64,000 nucleotides of DNA from Chryseomicrobium excrementi (GTDB taxonomy: Bacteria; Bacillota; Bacilli; Bacillales_A; Planococcaceae), in assembly GCF_002798305.1 (NCBI RefSeq), contig NZ_PCGR01000002.1:668034-732033 (forward strand), in the 5' to 3' direction. Of this stretch, positions 54,561 to 62,885 are shown in pieces; within the stretch, counting starts at the first letter, position 1, and each line of letters opens with the position of its first letter. The translations under genes were made by a program, and so were the position numbers. The notes beneath the pieces were generated by a model, which saw nothing but the letters and a program-made list of their open reading frames with translations, did no database searches and was not told the DNA's origin.

Positions 54561-56080
54561 TGAGAAATCCTCACTTTCGGAATATCTAACTGGCGTTTCG
54601 TATAAAATAGGTCATTTCCTTTTCTAGTAAGCACTATTCCTAACCAATCATCAGACGGTTTAGGATAGTCTGACCTCGAGTGCGCTCCTCGACTCTCGGT
54701 TCTTTTAGCAGCAGAACTTGCTAGAAGGCTAGAAGTAGTGTAACGGTGAATGATCGAAATTTCAGATGCCGAAACAGTTTGTAAATCCCATCTAGAAAGA
54801 GGGAGAGATAAAGAGAATGATTCAACATCTGTTGTACGAGCCACACCGACAAAGCGGGTCATTTGTTGTTTGGTAGGAACCTGAATTTGTTTTGGAGGAC
54901 ATGGCAAGGGAGCTTCTGTATATCCGCTTAAAGAATCCCTTCCATAGGAAATTGAGTCAGCGACCCGTTTTCCCATTACGATACATTCAAGCAACGAATT
55001 ACTAGCAAGACGGTTTGCTCCGTGTAAACCTGTACATGCGACTTCACCTACAGCGTAGAGGCCGGGGATTGAAGTTCTTCCTTCAAGATCGGTCTGGATC
55101 CCTCCCATATGAAAATGAGCGCCGGGACGAACCGGGATCCTTTTAGTACGTTGAACTTGTTGTGACTCAAATGTATTTAAAGTTTTGAAGACCGTCGGAT
55201 AGGAAAAAGGTAAGTCTTGTATGCCGGAGACGTCCAAATATACAGACTCACCTAGATGCCAGTATCCTTCGACTTGACGAGCAACTTGGTCTCGAGGCGC
55301 TAAAGGATCGATTGGGAGCGGCGTTCCATCCGCTGTAGTAAAGAAGGCTCCTGCTCCGCGAACGGCTTCTGTAATAAGTCCAAGGACGCGTTCTCCTTCT
55401 ACCGCAACTGTCGGATGAAACTGAATAAATTCCAAATCAACAAGAGCAGCGCCTGCATGGAACGCTGCAGAAAGTCCTGTTCCTATAGCGGCTTCACAAT
55501 TTGATGAAATTTCAAATAGACCACCGATGCCTCCTGTTGCGAGAACTATATGTTTAGCGTAAATGTCTTGTATGCTTCCATGTACATTTGTAATTCGAAT
55601 TCCAATGCAACGACCATTTTCTACTATCAAAGAGTGTAGAGAACTGTTACTGATCTTTGTAAGGTGGCCAGTTTTTTTAGTGATATGCTCCATCCAAAGT
55701 CTCCCCGTTTGGTCACCACCTGCATGCAGAATTCGATGATGGGAATGTGCAGCTTCTCTGCCATAAGTAGGAATACCAGAAGACGTCCGGTCCACAGGGA
55801 ATCCTACTTCGAGAAGATTTTTTAAAAGAGAGGATCCTTCAGATACAAGAGTTTTAGCTGTATTTAAATCAACATGACGAGCACCAGCAACGACAGTATC
55901 TTCTACGTGAGACGCTACGGTGTCTTGCGGATCTAGAACAGCTGCAATGCCACCTTGCGCGAGCCAACTATTTCCTTGATTAGCCGATTCCATAACAACC
56001 ACAGTTGTCAGTGATGGAGGAAGGCGATAGGCAACACTTAAGCCAGCGAGGCCGCCCCCAACAATACAAACATCAATCAT
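54557..56080 (-). CDS. nadB: L-aspartate oxidase NadB
   Basis: A 507-residue flavoprotein that makes iminoaspartate, the first step of NAD synthesis. VCIVGGGLAGLSVAYRL (about 4-20) binds FAD; GNSWLAQGGIAAVLDPQD, HSHHRILHAGGDQTGR and GLHGANRLASNSLLE (about 353-367) are the conserved substrate and FAD motifs. First gene of nadBCA, divergent from nifS across a NiaR-type operator. Confidence 0.95.
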   Translation of the reverse strand: MIDVCIVGGGLAGLSVAYRLPPSLTTVVVMESANQGNSWLAQGGIAAVLDPQDTVASHVEDTVVAGARHVDLNTAKTLVSEGSSLLKNLLEVGFPVDRTSSGIPTYGREAAHSHHRILHAGGDQTGRLWMEHITKKTGHLTKISNSSLHSLIVENGRCIGIRITNVHGSIQDIYAKHIVLATGGIGGLFEISSNCEAAIGTGLSAAFHAGAALVDLEFIQFHPTVAVEGERVLGLITEAVRGAGAFFTTADGTPLPIDPLAPRDQVARQVEGYWHLGESVYLDVSGIQDLPFSYPTVFKTLNTFESQQVQRTKRIPVRPGAHFHMGGIQTDLEGRTSIPGLYAVGEVACTGLHGANRLASNSLLECIVMGKRVADSISYGRDSLSGYTEAPLPCPPKQIQVPTKQQMTRFVGVARTTDVESFSLSLPLSRWDLQTVSASEISIIHRYTTSSLLASSAAKRTESRGAHSRSDYPKPSDDWLGIVLTRKGNDLFYTKRQLDIPKVRISQ

Positions 56081-56094
56081 TCTTTACACCAACT

Positions 56095-56117
56095 TTACAA
56101 GTGTCTTGACACCTATT
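56095..56117. promoter_or_regulatory. NiaR (NadR/YrxA)-type operator in the nadB/nifS divergon
   Basis: The segment contains the perfect palindrome GTGTC-TT-GACAC (56101-56112) preceded by TTACAA, as in known Bacillus NiaR sites that repress nadBCA and nifS when nicotinic acid is ample. It overlaps the inferred -35 of nifS and lies just downstream of the nadB -10. Confidence 0.75.
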
Positions 56118-56143
56118 ATGAACCGAGAGAAAATGAAAGACAA
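56106..56143. promoter_or_regulatory. Divergent promoters of nadB (minus) and nifS (plus)
   Basis: Minus strand: TTGTCT (56143-56138), 17 bases, CATAAT (56120-56115). Plus strand: TTGACA (56106-56111), 17 bases, GAAAAT (56129-56134). Both face the shared NiaR operator. Confidence 0.55.
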
Positions 56144-56159
56144 GTGACAATCGAAGGTT

Positions 56160-57275
56160 GTGGAAAAGTTGAACTATTTTGATTATGCGGCAACATCTCC
56201 CATGAGAGACGAAGCGCTAGAAATCTATATGGAATTTGCCAAGAAACATTTTGGAAATACACAAAGTTTGCATGATGTGGGCACTCAAGCAGCTCAAGTT
56301 CTAGAGGCGTGCAGACAGTTTTGGGGTCACCAACTTGGTGGAGATCCGTCAGGTGTTTTTTTCACTGGAAATGCAAGTGAAGCAAATCAACTCGCCATTC
56401 GTGGCTTCGTGAAAGGAAAGAAGGGGAAAATTCTAGCGTGTCCTCTAGAACATGCCAGTGTTTTGACCGTTTTAGGTGAACTTCAAACAGAGGGGTATGC
56501 TATTGAATGGATGCCTCTTACTTCATCTGGGGAAGTCGATTTATTAGCAGTAGAGCAACAGGTAGATGCAGCATGCATCTTGATGATCTGCCAATGGGTC
56601 AATTCAGAAACGGGAATCATCCAGCCGATCAATCAGCTATTGAAGTTGGCTGCTACTCATAACATCCCTCTTCACTGTGATGCTGTCCAAGGCTTTGGAA
56701 AATGCGCATTAGAGAACTGGACTTCTAAAGTCGCTAGTTTTGTAGTCTCGGGTCATAAGTTTGGAGGACCTAAAGGTTGTGGCGTGATTTGGATGAATCC
56801 GTCTCTTCACTGGCAGTCGCTATACGCGGGTACCACTCACCAACAAGGATTTCGAGCCGGGACTCTAGATGTACCAGCGATCGCAGCGACTACAAGAGCA
56901 GCAGAACTTGCTTTACAGGAGCAACAACAGCTATTTCAAGCTGTTAAAAAGATGCATGACCTTGTTCAAAAATCGTTACCTACTGAGATGGAAGTTGTGG
57001 GAAGTCGTGCAGAAAAATCACCGTTTATTATAGGTGTTTTAGGTTTTGGCGTAGACGGACAACACACGATGTTGGAAGGGAACCGACGGGGATTTGCGTT
57101 TTCTACAGGCAGTGCATGTAAAGTAGGGCACGGGGAGGCTATGTCTACTTTGACATCTCTTGGTTACTCACAAGACGAAGCGAAGCAGTTCGTTCGATTT
57201 TCTTTTGGACGTCAAACGACACGAGAACAGGTCGACCAGCTAACTCAGTGGTTGCAACATAAAATAACTCCGTAG
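56160..57275 (+). CDS. nifS: Cysteine desulfurase of the nad locus
   Basis: A 371-residue class V aminotransferase-fold enzyme. PLP Lys is in VVSGHKFGGPKG (about 200) and the sulfur-relay Cys in TGSACKVGHGE (about 319). In B. subtilis the equivalent NifS next to nadB supplies sulfur for the NadA cluster. N-terminus reads NYFDYAATSPM, so the true start may be GTG 56160 or the in-frame TTG 56169, which fits the family better; neither has a strong site. Its stop lies in the left arm of the terminator. Confidence 0.93.
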   Translation: MEKLNYFDYAATSPMRDEALEIYMEFAKKHFGNTQSLHDVGTQAAQVLEACRQFWGHQLGGDPSGVFFTGNASEANQLAIRGFVKGKKGKILACPLEHASVLTVLGELQTEGYAIEWMPLTSSGEVDLLAVEQQVDAACILMICQWVNSETGIIQPINQLLKLAATHNIPLHCDAVQGFGKCALENWTSKVASFVVSGHKFGGPKGCGVIWMNPSLHWQSLYAGTTHQQGFRAGTLDVPAIAATTRAAELALQEQQQLFQAVKKMHDLVQKSLPTEMEVVGSRAEKSPFIIGVLGFGVDGQHTMLEGNRRGFAFSTGSACKVGHGEAMSTLTSLGYSQDEAKQFVRFSFGRQTTREQVDQLTQWLQHKITP

Positions 57276-57298
57276 GATTTGTCTCTACGGAGTTTTTT
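57266..57298. terminator. Bidirectional terminator after nifS
   Basis: AACTCCGTAG (57266-57275) pairs with CTACGGAGTT and is followed by TTTT; an A-run on the other side allows use by the convergent gene. Confidence 0.9.
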
Positions 57299-57302
57299 GC
57301 TG

Positions 57303-57734
57303 TTATTTTAATTTTGTTTTAATGGTTTCTAAAGCATAACTAGTATTTCGTTTTGCTAACGCATCTTCCCAACTGTAGAAAGAAAACACGTCGAACGTTT
57401 CCATCATGACACAAAACTCTTGCAACGCTTGTTTTGTAGCCTCATTTGAATCGTAAAAGGACTTGGGTACATGTTGGGCAATAGCTTGGAGAATTTCACC
57501 TTCCACCAAGTGCCCAGCAACAGGATTTTCATAAAGTCGATGGATACATTCAAAAACTAAAGAATCTGTAAACAAACGATGCCGAATCACTTTCAGTACA
57601 TCTTGATTGGATAACTTGTAAAAGGGCTCATGTTCAATGGTGCGGTACCAAACCTCAGTGTTTAATGAAAATAGAGAAGAAGGGGCCATACTAAAATGCT
57701 GCTGAAGATCATACAACGTGTGCGTTCGATGCAT
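57303..57734 (-). CDS. Lone CdiI-like contact-dependent inhibition immunity protein
   Basis: A 143-residue soluble protein. The pattern PFYKLSNQDVLKVIRHRLF, then FECIHRLYENPVAGHLVEGE and ILQAIAQHV resembles a CdiI immunity family (an L-x-D-h-x-x-h-I block followed by L-x-x-NP-x-x-G-x-x-x-G-D/E-h-L). These protect against toxins delivered by contact-dependent systems. No toxin, WXG100 or polymorphic-toxin gene is adjacent, so it would be an orphan. Start 57734 has AAAGGAGG at the right distance on the minus strand; the open frame to 57779 lies upstream of that site. The family assignment is from memory. Confidence 0.5.
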   Translation of the reverse strand: MHRTHTLYDLQQHFSMAPSSLFSLNTEVWYRTIEHEPFYKLSNQDVLKVIRHRLFTDSLVFECIHRLYENPVAGHLVEGEILQAIAQHVPKSFYDSNEATKQALQEFCVMMETFDVFSFYSWEDALAKRNTSYALETIKTKLK

Positions 57735-57916
57735 CGTACATTCCTCCTTTGCAGTATTCAATTTAAAATTTGGCTCCATGATGTCTGTTTACCCATCTAC
57801 TTTAAAACAAAACAGCTCGAAAAATCAAATATTTTTGATAAAAAACAGATTCATTGTAAAATAAAAAAGTAAGGGCAAATTTAAATTCGTAATAAATTAG
57901 ACCTATATATTTTATT

Positions 57917-57946
57917 TTGAAATCATAGTTTAATGAATGATATAAG
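57917..57946 (+). promoter_or_regulatory. Candidate promoter of the pilin-like gene
   Basis: TTGAAA (57917-57922) and TATAAG (57941-57946) are 18 bases apart, in very AT-rich DNA, 24 bases before the GTG start. Confidence 0.55.
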
Positions 57947-57969
57947 AACTATATCGAGGGGGTGGCTTT

Positions 57970-59262
57970 GTGGAGCGAGTGAAATCGGAAAGCGGCTATA
58001 CGTTGTTAATTACACTAGGGCTGATCATGATGATGATGCTTTTTATGTTTGCTTTCACACGCATTGCCGTCTCTCAAAAAGCCCAAGTTGAAAAAACGGA
58101 TACGTCTATTGTTACGACGGCTCTTGCTGAAATGGGAGCTGAATATTACAAAGAACAGATTATTTCAGATATCAATTCTATGATTGTAACGACTACTCAA
58201 GAGATGCAAGCTATTAAAAACCAAAATCTTGGATATACTGCCCTTACAGCTGAAATGCAGGAATTAGCAGCTGAAAAAAACAATGCTTTGTCTCTTTATT
58301 ATGCATCTAATTATTACGTGGAGCAGACAACTACACCTGCTGAAATGAAAGCTGGTTATACCACACTAGTCGAGTCTCCTGGCCGAGGCTATCGTTTAAT
58401 TGAGCGTTCCTCTTTTGATCCTGCAACTGAGACGTTGTCTCTAAAAGTAGTTGGTTTTACAGAAGATGAAGAAAGTGAGCCGATTCAAGTAGATTTAAAA
58501 GTACCTTCTCAATTGATGTGGCAAGGTGATAAAACAGAGAATTTCACTTCCACATTTACTTTCCAGGAATACGCCACTAAGAACTTCGAGGGGACCAAAG
58601 TTGAATCGAATGCAGTGAGTATGCCTAGTGGAAATTCCTATAATTTCACGTCACACGAGTTTTATTACTTTACTCAAGGCGCTGTATTTAATCACCAACA
58701 ATTCGGTGATGGTGCGAGTCTCGATGGTATCAATGTATTATCTGGGGGTACATTGACTTTTAATAAGCATGTAGAAATTGCAGATTCAAAAATTATTGGT
58801 AAAACCATTAATGTAGATTTTTCTTCGAAAGCGCAGACGGAGATCTCCAATTCACGAATTATAGCCAATCGATTGAACATCACCAAATCTACAGATTCGG
58901 AAGATGTCGATCCGATTACTGGAAATATAAATAACGCACAAAAAGTTGATTTTCAAGGGAACTCGAGTATTTGTTTAATCCGAAACCCAGATACTACAAC
59001 AGCCGAAACGTATGCATTAAACATTGAGAATCTAAAAAAAGTCCTACTGTTTAAAGACACTTCAAAATTGATTTACAAGAAACCTGATAATTACTGGTAC
59101 TACTATGAGTTAGGAGTAGAACGAGTAGTTCCTTTACCACAAAATTCCAATGCGATAGTTTTAGACGCTTGTAATTTTATGTTAGAAGGAACGGAAACAT
59201 TAAAAGTTTACGAAGCTTATGATCCGGATAATATGAGAATCAGTGACGTCATCTATCAATAA
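57970..59262 (+). CDS. PilX-like / pilin-type N-terminal membrane protein with beta-rich ectodomain
   Basis: A 430-residue protein. The N-terminus SESGYTLLITLGLIMMMMLFMFAFTRIAV is shown here in part only: a short basic leader, a Gly-Tyr-Thr-Leu, then a hydrophobic helix (about 10-33), as in PilX-type minor pilins, though the consensus prepilin Glu at +5 is not seen. A coiled region (about 35-125) precedes a beta-rich domain (about 190-430) with DGASLDGINVLSGGTLTFNK-type repeats suggesting a right-handed beta-helix. No pilus genes flank it. GTG start with AGGGGGTGG. Function unknown; a surface adhesin or pseudopilin is possible. Confidence 0.6.
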   Translation: MERVKSESGYTLLITLGLIMMMMLFMFAFTRIAVSQKAQVEKTDTSIVTTALAEMGAEYYKEQIISDINSMIVTTTQEMQAIKNQNLGYTALTAEMQELAAEKNNALSLYYASNYYVEQTTTPAEMKAGYTTLVESPGRGYRLIERSSFDPATETLSLKVVGFTEDEESEPIQVDLKVPSQLMWQGDKTENFTSTFTFQEYATKNFEGTKVESNAVSMPSGNSYNFTSHEFYYFTQGAVFNHQQFGDGASLDGINVLSGGTLTFNKHVEIADSKIIGKTINVDFSSKAQTEISNSRIIANRLNITKSTDSEDVDPITGNINNAQKVDFQGNSSICLIRNPDTTTAETYALNIENLKKVLLFKDTSKLIYKKPDNYWYYYELGVERVVPLPQNSNAIVLDACNFMLEGTETLKVYEAYDPDNMRISDVIYQ

Positions 59263-59268
59263 ACAAAA

Positions 59269-59304
59269 GGCCAATTTCTTCGAGAATGAAGAAATTGGCC
59301 ATTT
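59269..59304. terminator. Bidirectional terminator between pilin-like gene and mqo
   Basis: GGCCAATTTCTT (59269-59280) pairs perfectly with AAGAAATTGGCC (59289-59300). T-rich tails are modest. Confidence 0.85.
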
Positions 59305-59306
59305 CA

Positions 59307-60851
59307 TTATGTGGTTTTAGGAGTTGCAGGAACCGTTACGGATTCTTGTTCTTTTTTGGCGATTTCCATCTCTGTCAATTTCAACGTACGAGCCGTTGAA
59401 TTCAACAGATCAAAGAACATCTCGCGGTTGTTTGAGAGTGACACGCCATAAGACGGCACCATTTCTTTAACACGAGGCTGCCATTCTTCAATGAATTCAG
59501 GGAAGCAACGCTCTAATACTTCAAGCATGACGTGGACTGCCGTTGATGCACCTGGTGATGCACCAAGAAGTGCAGCTACCGATCCATCCGTTGCACTTAC
59601 AACTTCTGTACCGAATTGCAGTGTTCCTTTTCCGCCAACTTCTGTGTCTTTGATTACTTGAACGCGTTGACCGGCTACAACTGTATCCCAATCTTCTAAT
59701 TTAGCGTCAGGAATGAATTCACGTAGTTCTTCCACACGTTTTTCATTAGACAATAAGACTTGTTCAATCAAATACTTTGTTAGTGACATTTCTTTTGCCC
59801 CAGCAGCCAACATCGTAAATACGTTGTTTGGTGTGACGGACTTGATCAAGTCGAGGTTAGAACCTGTTTTAAGGAATTTTGGAGAGAACCCTGCAAACGG
59901 TCCGAACAACAAGCATTTCTTGCCATCAATATATCGAGTATCTAAATGAGGAACGGACATCGGAGGCGCTCCAACTTTCGCTTTCCCGTATACTTTTGCA
60001 TGATGCTTCTCGACCACTTCTGGATTGTTACATACCAAGAATAAACCACTAACAGGGAAGCCCCCAATGTTTCTAGATTCATGGATACCTGATTTTTGCA
60101 ACAGGTGTAAGCTTCCTCCACCTGCTCCGATAAAGACGAAATCAGCCTGATGGTGCTCCCAAGCTTTAGTTTCTAGATTGGTTACTTTCAATTCCCAACG
60201 GCGATCTTCTAAACGAGTCAGGTTGTCGACGCTATGCTTATAGTTGATTTCTACATTTTGCTGTTCTAAGTATTCGAAAAGCATGCGAGTTAGTGCACCG
60301 AAGTTTACGTCTGTTCCCGAATCAATCTTTGTAGCTGCAATCGGTTCGTTGTCCATGCGGTTGTTCATAATTAGTGGAATCCACTCAGCTAACTTCTTTG
60401 GATCCTCTGAGAATTCCATTCCTTCAAATAGAGGGTTTGTAGATAGAGCCTCAAAGCGCTTACGTAAGAAGTCCACATCTGCCTCCCCTTGAACCATACT
60501 CATATGAGGGATCGGCATAATGAAATCTTCTGGATTTTTTAAAAGTCCTTTTTCTACGAGGAACGACCAAAATTGACGGGACAACTGAAATTGCTCATTG
60601 ACCTTGATCGCTTTTGTGATGTCGATTGAACCATCTTTCATCTGTGGCGTGTAGTTCAGTTCACATAAAGCAGCATGTCCAGTACCGGCATTGTTCCATT
60701 CGTTTGAACTTTCAATGCCTGCTGCATCTAATTTTTCAAATACTTTAATATTCCAATGAGGGACCAATTCTTTTAATAGGGCACCTAAAGTGGCGCTCAT
60801 TACGCCGGCACCGATCAGAATGACGTCCATCTGTTTATCCTGACTGTTCAT
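59307..60851 (-). CDS. mqo: Malate:quinone oxidoreductase
   Basis: A 514-residue FAD enzyme that oxidises malate to oxaloacetate and reduces quinone at the inner face of the membrane. [18 protein letters not shown] (about 9-26) is the FAD site; [20 protein letters not shown] (about 48-67) is the Mqo signature; [17 protein letters not shown] and [11 protein letters not shown] are also present. Start 60851 gives the family N-terminus; ATG 60866 is possible. It gives the cell a quinone-linked malate route. Monocistronic. Confidence 0.95.
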   Translation of the reverse strand: MNSQDKQMDVILIGAGVMSATLGALLKELVPHWNIKVFEKLDAAGIESSNEWNNAGTGHAALCELNYTPQMKDGSIDITKAIKVNEQFQLSRQFWSFLVEKGLLKNPEDFIMPIPHMSMVQGEADVDFLRKRFEALSTNPLFEGMEFSEDPKKLAEWIPLIMNNRMDNEPIAATKIDSGTDVNFGALTRMLFEYLEQQNVEINYKHSVDNLTRLEDRRWELKVTNLETKAWEHHQADFVFIGAGGGSLHLLQKSGIHESRNIGGFPVSGLFLVCNNPEVVEKHHAKVYGKAKVGAPPMSVPHLDTRYIDGKKCLLFGPFAGFSPKFLKTGSNLDLIKSVTPNNVFTMLAAGAKEMSLTKYLIEQVLLSNEKRVEELREFIPDAKLEDWDTVVAGQRVQVIKDTEVGGKGTLQFGTEVVSATDGSVAALLGASPGASTAVHVMLEVLERCFPEFIEEWQPRVKEMVPSYGVSLSNNREMFFDLLNSTARTLKLTEMEIAKKEQESVTVPATPKTT

Positions 60852-61005
60852 GATTGCGTTCCACATCCTTGAGTTTATCCTGATTTATATACGTACAGTG
60901 ACTATTATACGCCTCTTCATTGACAAAATTCTACTATTATTTACTAGATAGCACGCATGTAAAAATTAGGATATGATAGAGAAAAGACTGTGTGGAGGAC
61001 TTTAA

Positions 61006-62004
61006 ATGCCGTTTTACATTATTCGAGACGACGTCACCAATTTAAAAGTAGATGCAATTGTAAATGCTGCCAATACGGAACTCCGGGAAGGTGGAGGAGT
61101 ATGTGGTGCTATTTTTGAGCGTGCAGGAAGAGAAAAGCTGGCTAAAGCTTGTGAGTTAGTAAGCCCTATCGAAACAGGACAGGCTGCCCTAACACCTGCG
61201 TTTGATTTGCCAGCAGCTTTTATCATTCATACCGCCGGTCCAAGATGGCAAGGAGGTTCAAAAGGAGAGGTGGATCTGTTAAAAGCGAGTTACAAAAACT
61301 CCTTGGAGCTTGCTAAGGAACATCAATTGAGCAAAATTGCCTTTCCTTTAATTTCTTCAGGGATTTACGGATTTCCAAAAGAGCTTGCTTTTCAAATTGC
61401 CCGTGAGACGATAGAAGCTTTTCTAGAGATAAGTGAGATGACGGTGTATCTTGTATTGTTTGATCGCCAAGCTGTGCAAATTAGCGAAGAGTTAAAATTG
61501 GATATTGAACGGTTTATCGATGAGCAAGCCGTGCACCATATGGAAAAGCGATTTAAACGGTCAAACCAAGAATCGTTTGAGGAATCAACAATTTCATTCA
61601 ATGATTTTCCGAGTTTAGATTCGGCTAGGCGTTCGACACTTGATGATTTCTTAAGTGACGTGGACGAGCCTTTTGCGACAAAGTTATTTCGCTTGATTGA
61701 CGAACGGGGTCTTACGGATCCTGAAGTATACAAGAGAGCGAACTTAGATCGACGGTTGTTTTCTAAAATTCGTTCCAATTCAAATTATCAACCTAAAAAA
61801 TCAACTGCGCTTGCCCTGGCATTTGCACTTGAATTGTCTTTAGAAGAAACGCAAGAATTTTTAGCGGCGGCTGGTTTTACATTGTCAAAGAGCACGAAGA
61901 TGGACTTGATCGTGGAATATTTCATCCGTGAGAATCGGTACGATATTTATATGGTAAACGAAGTGTTATTTGCCTATCACCAACCACTATTAGGCAACTT
62001 ATAA
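61006..62004 (+). CDS. Macro-domain protein with C-terminal XRE-like HTH region
   Basis: A 332-residue fusion. The macro domain (about 1-175) has VDAIVNAANTELREGGGVCG, HTAGPRW and FPLISSGIYGFP, which form the ADP-ribose pocket. The GGGVCG loop carries Cys where MacroD-type hydrolases have Asp, so hydrolase activity is uncertain. After an acidic linker a C-terminal domain (about 220-332) reads FATKLFRLIDERGLTDPEVY, then DRRLFSKIRSNSNYQPKKST and LSLEETQEFLAAAGFTLS; it looks like a diverged XRE-type helix-turn-helix region. A von Willebrand A protein follows. Clean start with TGGAGGAC. Roles in ADP-ribose signalling or defence are possible. Confidence 0.85.
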   Translation: MPFYIIRDDVTNLKVDAIVNAANTELREGGGVCGAIFERAGREKLAKACELVSPIETGQAALTPAFDLPAAFIIHTAGPRWQGGSKGEVDLLKASYKNSLELAKEHQLSKIAFPLISSGIYGFPKELAFQIARETIEAFLEISEMTVYLVLFDRQAVQISEELKLDIERFIDEQAVHHMEKRFKRSNQESFEESTISFNDFPSLDSARRSTLDDFLSDVDEPFATKLFRLIDERGLTDPEVYKRANLDRRLFSKIRSNSNYQPKKSTALALAFALELSLEETQEFLAAAGFTLSKSTKMDLIVEYFIRENRYDIYMVNEVLFAYHQPLLGNL

Positions 62005-62047
62005 ATGTCGCTTTGAAAGCGACCAAGAAAAATACAACCTGAGTTAT

Positions 62048-62072
62048 CCTTTAGATACCACTCTAAAGGAGG
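62048..62072 (+). promoter_or_regulatory. Hairpin covering the Shine-Dalgarno of the vWA gene
   Basis: CCTTTAGA (62048-62055) pairs perfectly with TCTAAAGG (62062-62069), which contains the start of the AAAGGAGG ribosome-binding site (62065-62072). The folded mRNA would hide the site eight bases before ATG 62080. Confidence 0.65.
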
Positions 62073-62079
62073 CGTTTAT

Positions 62080-62706
62080 ATGAAAACGGAACTTTTGTTT
62101 ATTCTAGATCGAAGCGGTTCAATGGGAGGACTAGAAACAGATACGATTGGTGGATTCAATAGTTTGCTTGAAAAACAGCGCAAGCTAAAAGGGGAAGCCA
62201 CCGTCACGACGTTGCTTTTTGATCATGAAGTTGAAGTACTGCATGACCGTATGTTTATAGAAGAAGTGGCACCTATTACTGAAAACGACTATTTTGTTCG
62301 AGGGACGACGGCTCTCTTAGATGCGATTGGGTACGGAATTCATAGGATCCGTAATAGGAAACAGAACAAGATGTATGTAGAAACAAAAGTGCTTGTTGTA
62401 ATTACTACAGATGGAATGGAAAATGCAAGCAAAGAATTTAAGCGTCATCAAATTCGTTCTTTAATAGAAGAACAAAAATCTCTAGGGTGGGAATTTATCT
62501 TTTTAGGTGCCAATATCGATGCGATCGCAACTGCAGAACAATTTGGAATTCACCGAGACTATGCAGTGAATTATCATGCCGATAAGCAAGGGACTGAACT
62601 CAATTTTGCTTCTATCAATGAAGCCGTCTCTTCAGTGAGAAACGGCAAAAAAGTATCACGTGATTGGAAAGAAGCTGTAGAACAAGATTATCAATCAAGA
62701 CAGTAA
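62080..62706 (+). CDS. Von Willebrand factor A (TerY-like) protein
   Basis: A 208-residue stand-alone vWA domain. The metal-ion-dependent adhesion site is complete: DRSGSMGG (about 10-17), the Thr in RGTTALLDAIGYG (about 84) and the Asp in TTDGMENAS (about 110). Such proteins act as assembly or scaffold factors, and TerY-type members occur in tellurite/stress and defence gene sets. It follows the macro/HTH gene by 75 bases with no terminator between, so the two are probably one transcript; the hairpin over its ribosome site would allow separate tuning. Confidence 0.88.
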   Translation: MKTELLFILDRSGSMGGLETDTIGGFNSLLEKQRKLKGEATVTTLLFDHEVEVLHDRMFIEEVAPITENDYFVRGTTALLDAIGYGIHRIRNRKQNKMYVETKVLVVITTDGMENASKEFKRHQIRSLIEEQKSLGWEFIFLGANIDAIATAEQFGIHRDYAVNYHADKQGTELNFASINEAVSSVRNGKKVSRDWKEAVEQDYQSRQ

Positions 62707-62709
62707 TAA

Positions 62710-62750
62710 GAACCGGACGAAGCTCAGTGGCTTCGTCCGGTTCATTTTTA
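62710..62750 (+). terminator. Terminator after vWA gene
   Basis: GAACCGGACGAAGC (62710-62723) pairs perfectly with GCTTCGTCCGGTTC (62730-62743), followed by ATTTTTAT. Confidence 0.9.
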
Positions 62751-62763
62751 TATGTTGTACCGC

Positions 62764-62838
62764 GTGCAGGGGAAGCGTTCCGCGGGCTGAGCCTTGGTCT
62801 CAGCTTCCGCTTTAATCCCGCTGGAGTCACCCCTGCAC
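62764..62838 (+). repeat. Interspersed hairpin repeat, copy 2
   Basis: 75 bases bounded by GTGCAGGGG and CCCCTGCAC, same orientation and core as copy 1 at 43651-43732. It lies in the spacer between vWA and the symporter, which is otherwise free of genes. Confidence 0.9.
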
Positions 62839-62885
62839 TCTTATAAAAGTACTCTCATCTAAAACTATCAGTGATAGGTTTAAGC

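Noticed and set aside
60920-60947. TTGACA upstream of the macro-domain gene as its promoter
   Set aside because: The best -10 at a suitable distance matches only three of six positions, and it is also near the mqo promoter region.
62866-62878. Palindrome CTATCAGTGATAG as terminator of the symporter gene
   Set aside because: The loop would be only one to three bases and the T-run is short; too weak to support.
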